This document shows positions 37,201-49,533 of a stretch of DNA of 64,000 bases, in pieces. How positions within the stretch are numbered: the first letter of the stretch is position 1; every line of letters starts with the position of its first letter. This stretch comes from Lunularia cruciata. Its lineage: Eukaryota; Streptophyta; Marchantiopsida; Lunulariales; Lunulariaceae. The translations under genes were made by a program, and so were the position numbers. The stretch covers positions 41,207,493-41,271,492 of the forward strand of contig OX419759.1 of assembly GCA_948567375.1 (NCBI GenBank). The letters run 5' to 3'. The notes under the pieces are model-generated. The model ran no database searches. It was not told the origin of the DNA and saw only the letters and a program-made list of their open reading frames with translations.

Positions 37201-40200
37201 TCTGCAGCCTCTGGTGTTCTGGCTTGATGTTCGCACTTTGAAAAGAATAGAGTTACTCATACTTAGGTCTGAGGACTCTACAGGGCTGTGTACGGAGACT
37301 GCCGACATAAATATGAGGGGACGTGCTGTACCTGGTAGAAAAATTGATAATGCCGGCGATTCTGCGGAAGGCTGTCGCTTGAATAGTGGGAATGCAGGAA
37401 ACGAGGACATTCCCACTATTCAAGGCAGCGGTTGCCCTGTGAATATTTTCTCATCAAGCGTCAGAGTTCTAGTATGCTTTCCTTTAGATACTAGGCTGAA
37501 CAGCTCTAGTGTACAAGAAAACTTTATTGGATTAGATTTGAAAGGCCCTCCCAATAGGATGGGAGTTGTCCAGCCAATGCTGGTGTATAAACAGCACGAG
37601 GAGAAGCAGACGCTCGCCTGTGCTCATTCCGGTCCTTGCTTGATACTTTGCTTGGGAGAACTTGCAGCACATCTCATATCAGGTGATGAGATCCCATTAG
37701 GAAGTTGTACAGCGGAAGAGAAACTTGGTTTCACTCCTAAGGAGATTTTGAGTGTGTTTGAGAAAGACCCAATTTGGGGAGCTTTACCAACTCTAGACAG
37801 AACATCAGAACAAGGCATATCTGTTGAGTTCCAGTGGAACGTGGGGAGGAAAGGTGGTGAACTGGTAACGAAGAAAACGTGGGAAGGTATAGCCGCTCAA
37901 CAAATGCAAGGTGACGGTGGACGAGGCATTAGTGGAACAAATTCTGAATTTGCTGCTGCAACTACTGCTGCAGAAGTTGTAGAAGAGCAGAATTCACAAC
38001 TTCGCAAGGAGCTCATATCTAGTTCCTCATTCGTGGTCCGGGTCAATTTGCCTCAGGTTAAGTTTCAACTCTCAGAACCCTATCACACCCGGGTTTTGGA
38101 TTTGTTCAAATCCTTCACTGAAGCATTAATGGCTGGAGGGAAAAAGGGAAAATCTTTGGTGGAGACCGATGAACCTGGGCCCCTAACCGAACGCATTTCC
38201 AATACGACTGTCACGCCTCAGATTTGTGTGCTATTACAATGTGGTCAAGTTGACATGGCATTGTGCCTTTCAGGGCAATCCGCTCTTCCAACCTCTAAAC
38301 ACGATGCAAAAGCTTGGGATGTAATAAGCGTTGACATCGAGAAGCTCCAGGTATTATCTGTATCCGGAATGGAGGGAGTGAGTGAAACCTCGTACTTGTG
38401 GGTGCATCATGAAGAGGGACAGGTCACTGGCTCCTACCTGGACGATGTCTCAACTGGGATTAATGAGAAGTCAGAGAAGCTGCTTTTATCTTTCAAAAGT
38501 AGAGCCATCGGTCGTGGTGACGGAGGTGGAGGCAACGCTTTAGCTTCAGGGAAGGCAGGCTTAACTTTCACATACATGGTATGGCCTGATCAAGAGCCTG
38601 CTGAAGAACCATTCGGGTCTGCTCTATTGACGGGGACCATTCGTGGAAGCACGTTTGTGGCTCATAGTAGTCGTCTTGACTGGCTGCCAGCTGTTGCCGC
38701 TTTTCTCAACCCCAGGGAGCGAGCAGGAAGCTTTCAAGACACTTGCTCAGAATCTGTGTCTGGTGGAACAGCAGAATACAAGTCGATGGATGACCAGAGT
38801 ATCTCATCTGCTGCTTCTTCACAAATCTTTTTTCTCCTTGATTTTCAAGATGCGGCCTTATGCTACGAGCCCGGTCCTGAGGCTATGATGGTTCCAGGTG
38901 TAAGAGCAGAAAGAGACGCACTAAGAAGAGGAGCTGCTTCGTCGCTTGAGTCATCACAAGTATTCGCACCGGTGGCATGTGTTCTTGCAGCTGCAGCTCT
39001 GAGAGTATCCAGCAGTGCAGTGTTGCAAGCAAAAGGTGAACAGTTTGATATTTGGCTAAGAGATGTAGCCCTTCACCTACTGGATACAACTCTGAGGAAG
39101 CATCTGTCTACGGACTACACCACTGCCTCAATGAAGCGTACAGGATATGTGCAGGTTGCTTCCCACTTCCACTTGTCAGCTATTTGATTGTCGTCTAATC
39201 CTCACTCCGTTGCATATCGTGATAGTCAGTTCTTGTACTCTATTCTGAATTTGTGGAGGCATTAGCAATCTTTGAAACATCTGACAACGGGAGTTGCTTG
39301 CAAGCAGATCGCCAGAGAAGCGGTCATGGAGGCGTTGGTGAGAGTTGATGGTGAGGATGGGCTTCAGTGGGAAGTAGAGTGTGCCAATTCTCAGCTGCGA
39401 TTTGATACCTGTCATGATACAACAGCTGCATTTGGTCGGCTTGTCTCGCAATTGCAACAGTTGTTCGCTCCAGAACTTGACCAGACAAGGGTAAATGGAA
39501 ATAACAGGAATTTTGATCGAAGGGGTTCCAGTTCTGGCAGTCCTAGTACCAAGATATCCAAGATGGGTGCCAATGATGATATGGAAAGCAGTGTGAATGA
39601 CGCTTCCAGTGAGATCAATCTTTTTGATGGAGTGCTAGAAGATGCGTTTTCACGCGTAAGAAGTTCATGTTCCTCTGTTGTAGGGGAAGATGATCAGCTA
39701 TCCAGTGGTGTTTACACTGTACTTAATGTTCCGTTGCATAGTCGGGTCGGATCTATGGATAGACATGAAGTTGTCGACAAAGGAAGAAAAGATGCCTACA
39801 GATGTTTCAGAAGTTCGCCATCTACCCCAACTCCACAGCACCACCCAGAAATATCTGAGGATCCTCCAGTGTTGAATAATGCTGGTCCTCCTACGTTCAT
39901 TGAAGATTATTACATGACCTTGCAGAAACAGGGGTCTCTTCTTGGGGATTCTTTCTCCAGGCAAGCTGCCGAGTCACCCCGCGCATCAGCTGGACCTTCA
40001 AGAGGGTCAACAAGTTCTGGAGGTGGACGAGAGACTGAAGGGAAAGGTGGTTGGTACTCAGGGAAGAGTTTGACTGTACTTGAAAATCATGTTCCACAAG
40101 AAAGTCCACGCTCGGATGTCGATCAGTCAGGTGCTGCTACCAGGGAACAATCGAGCAGAGATGGTCAGGGTCCTAGTAAAGTGTCCAGTCTACCGAAGAA

Positions 40201-43200
40201 GTATCCCTCCTCTGTCGGGAGGGTGGTGCTTAGTGACTTGAAAGCAAAATGGCGATTATATGGAGGGTCAGATTGGCCCACAGGTAGGACTCATGGTCAG
40301 GATCCGATGTATCAGCCAGGTATTGAAGGAAGTGGTCGTCAGCTAAATGTGTGCATGGAGGTGTTGCTGAATGGTATGATGTTTCAGTATGACACCTTTC
40401 CGGCAGTCGGCCTCTACGCATCTAGGGTTATTGTCAACATCAGGGATATTGCGGTTTATGACGACAGCACCGATGCTCCTTGGAGAACGGTAAGTTTCTT
40501 TGCTTCCTATGAATAGATACTTCACTTTGCAGTTGAAGGTTTTGCCCAAGGTCTTAAGATGTACAATGACTGCAATTCAATCATTGCATTGTAACCATGG
40601 CTGAAATATCTTAAGTAGCAATCTTAGGTCTTAATGAGTACCGACGGTACCTTACTACGACCTGATATGCCTTAGGTCAATTTCTGTAGTCAGAAGTTCC
40701 GGTGGTGGGTGCGTGAGAAGGATACTCGTATTGGAAGTGAATTTAGTTTTCTCACCTTTCTCAACTCTGTATATATATCCAGGGTACTATATGTACCTCG
40801 TCCAGTTTTATTTCCGTCTAGACGGTGTTGCTTAAAGGTGATTGATATGACCTTGCAATATGCATCTAACTAGTAAGGCTTGCAATGGCAGGTTTTGAGT
40901 TACAACTGGTCAAAAGCACGTCCTCGTGAATCATCGTCTCAAGCAGTTAAGGTCGAAATGAATGCCGTTCGACCAGATCCTACTGCTCCTCTAGAAGAAT
41001 ATAGGTGCGTCATGATCGCTTGTGTTGTGGCCTCCCAATGTTATTGTTGACCCTATGTCTTCTTTGGCATTCGTGAAACTGCTGGTCGAAGTAGATGAAG
41101 ATGAAGGCTCCTTCATTCAGATCACTAGCAGTCTTTGCTGCAACAACGTACAGAGAGGCTAGATATGGATAAAAGAGCTTATGTTATAGCTGTTTGTTGT
41201 CTTCTCTATGATGTAGGGACGGTGAGGCTAGTAATATCTCATTATAATTTTGTATATTCTTTGCAGATTGTCGATCAGTTTGCTTCCAATCTCTCTACAT
41301 CTCGACCAGCGGCACATTGATTTCTTCATCCGCTTCTTTTCTCCACATCCATCAACCACATCCGAGGTACCCGCAGCAGATGAAGGACTCTATCCATTGA
41401 CGGATTCGACTACAAACCTTGGATCTGAACTATCATCTGAGTGCAATGACATGGCCGACGAAGCGCTACTCCCTTTCTTTCAGGTCTGTACATCCCGAGA
41501 GAATATCCTTTTGTTGTCAGAGACTTCCAGCGGCTTCTGAGTATCTGCCATGAGACTGAGCTGAGATCCCCTTTGTGTCTGTCAGATTTGTGAGATGCGC
41601 CCTTTGACCATTCGTGTGGATTATGTACCTCGACGGGTTGATATACTATCACTACGAACAGGCAACTATGCTGAGCTCTTGAACTTGGTTTCCTGGAAGG
41701 TACTTTCTCAGTCTTCCTTGTCTCGACCGATATCTTTGTGAATTTCTGGATGCTAGAAATTGTGTTCCATAATGCTTTAAAGTTTACATCTGCCTCTCTT
41801 ATCTAGTATACCGCTAATGAAGGTGTTTGTGTAGGTTTGAAAGATATGCACTTTTCCTCCACAGTCTACAATGCAAGGATTACTAAGAAGGTAGACCTTT
41901 GACTACATGGGCTATTGCAGGGTATAGAGTTGAACCTTAAGCATGTCAGAGCAACAGGAGTACATGGATGGAGTAGTCTTTCAGGTGTGATGGTAGGAGA
42001 ATGGCTCGAAGATATATCACAGAATCAGGTACTTTGCACTGACGTGAACAGTTATTTACTCGATATTGCCTTTTGTGTCAAGTGGTGACCTGGTTCGTTT
42101 TTGATATGGGTAGACTAATGCTTACTGGTTTGCTTCTAAAGGTGCACAAGTTCGTCAAGGGGATGGGACCCATACGTCCTTTCTATGCTGTAGGGTCTGG
42201 TGCCGCTAAACTGGTCGTGCTTCCAGTCGAGCATTACAAGAGAGATCGCCGTTTGTTCCGGGGGATGCGTAAAGGTACTGTTTGTTTTTGAATGTTAATC
42301 TTTCCTCATATCTTTCATTCGATGTCTTATGTTAGGATTGCTCATTGTAACGGTGTGAGGTGGCTCAGATAATTAGAACACTGATACGTTTTACAGGTGC
42401 GATTGCTTTCCTGCGGAGCATATCTTTGGAAGCCTTAGGCTTGGGAGCGCATCTGGCTGCGGGTGCTCAAGAAATATTACAACAAACTGAAGTAGCTCTC
42501 GGTGGGACACTTAGCCCTTGCTCTTTTAGCACGGAAAACGGGGAGAGGCGGAGTAAGGCTGTACAGCCAGGAGATACGCGCGAAGGTCTTCAGCAGGCTC
42601 GTGAAACAATGTCTCGTGGACTTGAGAGAACTGCCTCTTCATTGGTTGGAAATCCATACAAAGTCTATCAACGAGTTGGGGCAGGTCTAGCAGTTGCCAG
42701 TGCGTTACGCGCAGCCCCTGCTGCTGCTGTAGCTCCAGCCTCTGCAGCTGCAGGAGCTGTTCATCGAACTTTTCTTGGCATTCGGAATGAGTGAGTTCCT
42801 TGGCTGGTGAAAGCTTCACCTTCTAGTTTGAGCGACGGGATATCTAGTAACACAGACAATATAATGATTTGTCATGTGCCTGTAGAACAGTTTAGAGCTG
42901 GTATGGTTGCCGAATACACCTGTTGAGAAGTGTATGTGTTGTCGATTCCTCTTGTGAATGCAATCAATTCAAAAAGTTGGATTAGAGCGGTCTGTTTTGA
43001 CGTGTCCTTTGTGTTCCATTTTCTACTGATTCTCAATAGCTGAACGAATGTACTGGAACCGCAAGGGGTCGAAGTAGTGGCTTCATATTGAGCTGTTGTG
43101 GATGCAGTATTTGTTTGTGTCATCTTCCTGACTATAGACAACTTGTTGTTCTGCAGGCTGGACCCAGATAAGAAGAGAGAGTCCGATGAGAAACATTCAG

Positions 43201-43232
43201 GTCCGCCACCTGACAGAAGGCGATCTCGATAA
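34280..43232 (+). CDS. ATG2: Autophagy-related protein 2 (ATG2), bridge-like lipid-transfer protein
   Basis: Thirteen exons: 34280-34447, 34838-36006, 36137-36279, 36416-36582, 36761-39154, 39266-40489, 40892-41004, 41267-41483, 41586-41699, 41921-42028, 42142-42274, 42397-42790, 43157-43232. All introns are GT-AG; the total is 6420 nt, giving 2139 residues, with consistent phases. Arabidopsis ATG2 is nearer 1900. Residues 1 to about 110 form the chorein-type N-terminus ([19 protein letters not shown], then [20 protein letters not shown]). Plant ATG2 blocks follow: [11 protein letters not shown] near 446-456, [16 protein letters not shown], and [11 protein letters not shown] near 1396-1406. 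The conserved C-terminus ([20 protein letters not shown] near 1951, then [19 protein letters not shown]) contains the ATG_C domain. ATG2 moves phospholipid from the endoplasmic reticulum to the growing phagophore, working with ATG9 and ATG18. Ser/Gly-rich, probably disordered linkers in exons 5-6 explain part of the extra length. The gene appears intact. Confidence 0.96.
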
Positions 43233-44934
43233 GGGCAGGCAGACCACTTTAGAGACTCGTTTTGTCTTTTAAACTTGTCGGTGGGTGTGCCAACAATCGT
43301 CAGGAGCGGAAGTTGTCTGACGACGTAACTTCAATGTACATATATCTCTTACGACCCTGCTCGACAAGTTGAGTAATATCCAGGCTAATCTTCCAGTGCA
43401 GGGACAGTTTCCAAGTTAGGTGAGGTTATAGGTGCCAACCCCTAGCGGCATGGAGAAAGACATCTCACATTCAAATTCCTAAATTGTAGATATCGCAAAG
43501 CAGGTGTTAGAATCCGTGTTTATTTGGTCACCATTTCTTCAAAGTTTGGAAAAAGCACTATCTTCGGGTTCGGGGAGATCAGCGAATTTATATTACCCAC
43601 GTGTATACTATATCGGAGACTCTACTTTTAGCGAGCACTCTATTCTTTTCGGAACAAATGATGGACAAGATGACGCACAACGGCTCTCATCTGAGTTTGG
43701 GTAGGCTACTGTGTACAGAGCTGAAGTAAGCTTCACGACAGAAAAGATCTCTTTTATTTTTGACCAGAGGTACTCGCCGTCATGAAATCTCTCTTCCTCT
43801 CTCTCGCTCTCTCGCTCTCTCAAGTAGGTTAACTAACATCCAGCGCCATTGAATATGGATGAATGTGCGGCCTCTGAGAAGTTGAGGCAATATTATGGAC
43901 TTTGTCGACAGTCCATATTTACTCCTGAGTCAGGATATGTATTATGAATGCTTCTGAAGGTCAGCTACAATTGTTATGCTGAGGACTCATATATATTCTG
44001 TTCTAACGATTTGATGGTCGGATGGTATATGTTCAGGGAAAGTGATGATGCACACACAGATTATCTGTGTATATCTTCCGGAAGAGCGAGTAATTTCAGC
44101 TCGGTACCCTCACGGTCCTAAGTGACAATGAACGCCTACTTATTACGATATCGCTTCGGCATGTCAATCACTTTCATCCCACAACTAATTCACTCCAGTT
44201 TTGTAGCCGGTGCTCATGGGATGAAAGACGAAAAGTACTTTGAACAAGTTTGAGCCCTTCTGTACAGAAAAGGTTTTGCGTGCTAATTTTTGAGCTTGTA
44301 GAAAGAGTAGAAGAATTCTTTGCATTTTGGAGGACTGATATCAGTCCTTGTAAAAGAACTGTTGAACTGTTGTCTTGAGTTGTATGTTAAGGCAACAAGT
44401 TTTATGGTAATTCATTTATGAAAATTGTATGAGATGTTAAGATTTGGGACCTCGTTGAATGTGAGGTGGGGACATTCTAGTGATGTGTTTTATGTTATGT
44501 CTCGTGGCTCGCAAGTGCGACTTCGCTAGCGCCACACGTTCCTGAATAGTTTCTTATTTGTGGTTTTACAGTTTTTCTTGGAGGTTGGAATCTATGGCAG
44601 GGACTGTTGTTGATCTATCCACTTTGTCATGCATCATCCCCGTCTTTGTCCCGTCGTGCGGGTAATCAAAGATGGCAAAAATGTGTAGAAGTAACCACCT
44701 GTGTACATCAGGGATTGATGTTAGGATAAACCCATATAAATATATAAAATGGGATGTGGGATAAAGCTATATGCGTCATATCTGATCTGCGGCACTTGAA
44801 TTTGTCGTACATGCTTTGTTGCTGTGGGAACTCGGACTTTGAGTTCTCTCGTGGAAAGAATAGTCTTTACTCTCTGCATGATCTGAGCTTTGACGTATCC
44901 ATGTCTTGCGTCAATTGCATCAAGCTAGTGATTT
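43233..44934. other. ATG2 3' flank and non-genic stretch
   Basis: The first few hundred bases probably contain the ATG2 3' untranslated region; no polyadenylation site can be fixed. A CT-rich simple repeat lies at about 43788-43817. No further gene is supported. Confidence 0.45.
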
Positions 44935-45110
44935 CCCCTGTTCTGCCTTATCCTTTCCCACATCTTTCACTTCCAGTGCATAGGACATCGAAGCCCTGTA
45001 ACGTACTAGAGCTCATGTTTCTAGTTCTGCTTCAAGGATATCTGCTGGATACAACCTCGTGTAGCTCAAGATCTCACTGGTTCTCATGTTGACCTTTCTG
45101 CTGAGCAATT
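44935..45110 (+). repeat. Dispersed repeat, copy A
   Basis: This segment is similar in the same orientation to 58365-58560. Shared landmarks are CCTGTTCTGC, a TTTCACTTC block, AGGACA(C/T)CGAAG, a TACT(A/G)GAGCT block, ATATCTGCTGGA, ACCTCGT and AGCTC(A/G)AGAT. The two copies differ by many substitutions and small gaps. I do not recognise the family. Confidence 0.65.
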
Positions 45111-48100
45111 TTATGTATAAGGAAACAAGAGTACTGAAAATCAGGGCTTGCAGAAGACCTGATTCTCCTAAACCCACCTTAGGTGATGTAATAAACAGTT
45201 AAACTCATAACCGAATACTTTCCCCACGTGAAAGCGACTCGAGACTCGCACGGCCAAACTCGCTTCCGCTTGTGGAGTTTGTTTGAGCCGCTTCAGAACC
45301 TTAAACTTGGTGAACAAATCTTTTCCTTCGTTACAGAGTTTTTATCTTTTCACTGTAATAAACAGAAAGAGGTCATGAGAATGGCTCAAGAAGTAGTCTC
45401 GTTCTGAGTGTACGATTTCTCCAATATGATGGTATTGTTAATCACATGGGTTTCTCAGTACGCTATAATATACACCCGAATGTGAGAAACAGGGTAAATT
45501 CGCCTATCACTCTTGACAACGCAGACAGTTAGTGACCTTGCGATTACCATTATCCTACAACTCCAGCATCACAAAGGAGTATGGACAACTAGGAAGATGT
45601 ATTACAGAGTACGCAATGCCACGACCAGGAAAGATTTCGGGAATATTGGTTGAGTTTAACGCCAACTCAGACTGCATCGACCGGGAGGAGAACAAACATG
45701 TCGAGCGCGGTTTACGTCCCACTTTCGCACCCCGGTGATCTCATTTCCGGAACCTTCTCCTAGCCTAATCTTGACTCCTAGCCTTAATCTTGACTACAAT
45801 GTGCACTTGGCCAGTGTTTGCATGGATGATCGGGAGTTGCTCATCAGAGTTCAGAAGGAAGGGCCAAAGATTCAGAATGTAGGAACGGAGTCCATCTGTA
45901 CCGCAGTGAGCTCTTCCTGTACTTCCGTGCCAGCGAACGTAAGGTTCCCTATGTATCCTCGTGATTCTTACCCCAAACAATTCTTACGGTTCTGCCACAA
46001 GCAATTTGTGGAACGAAGCAATGAATCGATGCTTACTTTCTCAGTAAGCTTCTTGTGATATTTCTTGGTGAATGCTTTGGTGGGGTGTACTCAACGTCCC
46101 AAAACAGGCTATTGAACTCGATGGGGCAAGAACAAAAAGCATGAGATTATGAGAAACATAACCAAAATACTTCAACAATCTATCTCCACTATTATATCTC
46201 TGTAAGTTTCACGAAAGCTCAACCCGCTGCTACATCAATGCAGATCTCGAATAGCGTAGATTGAAATGCAAATTTAATATGTATTGTACAAAGGGTAAGC
46301 TTATGCATAGTCACCAATTCTATTTCGCACGGTCATGAATTGTATTCACATCCACCGAGGTTCTTGTGCTTTAACAGTCACACTGTAAACGAACTACATG
46401 TACATGCTTGCTTCCCTCGGTCAAAATGAATGTACAGTAGCATCAGCTAGGGGATCTAGTTCGCTGGTTCTCTGTTTGAGTAGGCTAGCGAGTTTGCAGA
46501 CACGTTCTACGGTTGAGTAGGCCCGAGATCGTAACCTTGTCTGCATCCATGGAAATTACTACGTATCTGAAATATACTTTTGCTATACTTTGAAAGTAGC
46601 ACCATGTCAATAGTCTCAACTGTTGCCGTCGCAGGTTCTTTTACAGTAGGAAACCTCAGGGGACGGAAAAAGCGGTTTTTGCAGGGTGTCACAAAATCTC
46701 ACATTACAATTTCCACAAACCTGGACCTCAGAATGTGCAATATGTGCCACTGGAGAAGGCCACGAGAATTTAGGCAATGAAATCGAAGAATAGGAAGATT
46801 CGTATTTGACTGCTGAATACCGTTAACCGTTACGTCCATCCAAAGGCATCAGATATCGAGATGGACTCTTAGTACAGTCCTCGTGGTTTGGAGGCCAAAA
46901 GTTAGGTACTAAACTTATGGCTACTTACGCTTCAAACCTTGGTTTCAGTCCGAGGATCGATGCGCTATTGCTCATAAGAGGACAAATTCTGGACCATCTT
47001 CTCAACATGTAGGACATTGGGTACGACTTGACTGTTCAATGGTTTCAACGGTGTAAACAGCACTCGAATACTCCTACTTAACCGAATGCTTTTACGAGTG
47101 TTAAAAATTAATATCAGGTATATCTCAGAGATCGATTCACAATCAGAGTATTAAGGGAAACTAAATAAAACGAACTTAGAGAATGCTGACTCCGAATTCT
47201 GCAGCTGTTTCTATGTCTGCTTTGATCAATTGTCTCTGCTTACTCCAAGAGGGACCATGCTTCAAGAAGTGAATATGTTTCAACTTACAAGCTCCTCTAC
47301 CAAGAAATATTCAGGCATGTAACGGATGGGAAGTGATTGAGGACTTACAACATTAAACTACAGTGTCCTGAAGGTTCAACATGAACGCTGAGCTGTGTAG
47401 AAGCTGTTAAATCTGTCTGTATCATCGTGATGGGTTTAGCTGATGTTGACTTGGACTAAGTTACGATAGACCTGGAGGCGAAAGTGAAAGTATATCTTTT
47501 TCGACACTCCCTCCACACCCGGGGAGCTGGTACTCCAATTTCCGGATGATCTTAGTTCAGAGATTGTACCAAATTGAAGGTGGATCCTTCGCGTCCATGA
47601 AATATCAATCGATAGACGCTTCACATCAAGTTCCATTCGAGTGAGACAAACGTAAGTTCAGTACCGAAAGTGCCGCGGTAAAAATTGTAAATGGTTTACA
47701 GGTTATCCATAATTGGCTCCACCTTTCCTTTACGTAAGTTTGAATCGATGTTTCCAGAGGAAGACTTGAACCGTGTGGTTGAGAGGATTGTCAAACTCTT
47801 GGTTCGAAATACGAGCTTGACGAGCAGATGTCACTTAGACTACACCGATGAATTTTGTCACCCTCCTCGATAAGCGTTTTCGGTGACTCACAAGCCTAAG
47901 TAGTCTCACTGTTGAAAAATCTGAAAGGTACTACGATTTCCAATGACTCTTTACCGCGTTCAGAAAAGATTGTCATTGAAAGTTAGATTTCAATTGAAAT
48001 CGAAAAACTATGTACTGAAGTACTTGCAATTCAAGATTTCTCGTTCTATAAGTACTAAGATATCATGACATCTAAGACTTAGAGTTTAGAGGTCCTGCAT

Positions 48101-49525
48101 TTTAGAGTTAGAGGTCCAGCATTACTTTCACTACTTAATGGAGATAGTTAAAGGACCCACCTCCTAGCCTCCCACGCACTTATAAGGTGTTAATTACGGC
48201 TTGATAGAATCGTCAGCAACATTTCATGGCGTATAATAATTCCTATGAGTTGTAGATGATGGATATAAAGTATCCTGAATGTCGAGGTCTAGGAAGGTTT
48301 TCTTGGCAATAAGGAAGATTGTGGATCCCTGAAGTAACAAATTGACCTGATTTCTATGCCAGGTCCTGTAGCGGGTAAACTAGGACTCATAATTCAAAGA
48401 GTAAGTTTTCAAAAGATCAAAGGGCTGAGCAACCTAGGTCAGAGTGTTAACAAGGAAGATAAACAATACTCCAAATTGCCGTAGCTTCAGAGCGGAGAAT
48501 CAAGAACAGACATGGAAAGAGAGAACCAGCAAGAGGCTATTCCAAAATCGGTTCATGTCGTTAGTCCGTGACCGGTTATGTAAGCAGATTGAAGAGTCCG
48601 ATAACTAATCACACACAAGAGACGCATGCAGAACACGAGAAGATCATGTGGAGAACTACGAGTCTTGCCAACGGGGGATCCTGGATTCATCCAACACTAC
48701 GAAAAGGATTCTCTATCGGAGCAGTTATACCTTAAAATCCTTATACTACATCGCTCATGCAGATCAAACATGGGATTGATACCGAGTTTTCTGCCACGTA
48801 CAGAGGCAGACAAGGTGAGCACAAGTTCTTGTCAGATCCTGATACATTGGACTTGCTCTATTAAAGATAGAGTTGGTTGCTATCATTACCGTAGATTGGT
48901 TTGCCATGCATGCCGAACTCTACCCCTCATTCCATGTTCAGAAGATTGCGAGAAGAGTTAATTCAGTACATGCAGCCCAACACGATGAAGAGAGAGCAGA
49001 TCCAACATACAGTGACCATGAATTTAAAATATAGTATATGGTGCCACATGTGACCTCAAACAGTAAAATCGGCGGATGGTGCTGATATATCTCTAATTAT
49101 AGCCTCGCCCTAGGGGGAATAGTCCATGTATTAGCACTCACGCTTTCTTTTCTGCATATCCTGTGCAGGAAATTCGAGATTTTCAATCGCAAGTGACAAC
49201 CTTGGATATATGTCTATTCCCTCTGTAGAATCTGATGAAGGTTGTAGTAGGATTGGCATTTGCTAAACATACGCCAGATGATTCTTCTCATTATTTGATA
49301 CTGCACTTTACGGGATAACCCCACCAAGCGGAAGAAAAAGAGGACCACGAGCCATGAGAGCAAGAGAGAGATACAAAGGGAGATTCGGAGGACAAGGACG
49401 GCAGTGCATGCATAGATTCTCGAAGTAAAAGACGTTCATTTACTTGAAACACTTCATGTCCACTATGTGGCACAACTTGTTGCATTTTAAAATCATTGTT
49501 TTGCGGTGACAAGACAATCCCAACT
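45111..49525. other. Non-genic stretch, unassigned open frames
   Basis: Frames of 60-110 codons occur at 45735-46058, 47436-47636 and 48626-48961, but none shows a domain, and no chain of exons with consistent splice sites was found. GC content is moderate and similar on both strands, so an undetected lineage-specific or non-coding gene cannot be excluded. Confidence 0.35.
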
Positions 49526-49533
49526 TTGCTTTG

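Noticed and set aside
34715-39964. Minus-strand open frames across the ATG2 locus
   Set aside because: They overlap well-supported ATG2 exons on the other strand and show no domain.
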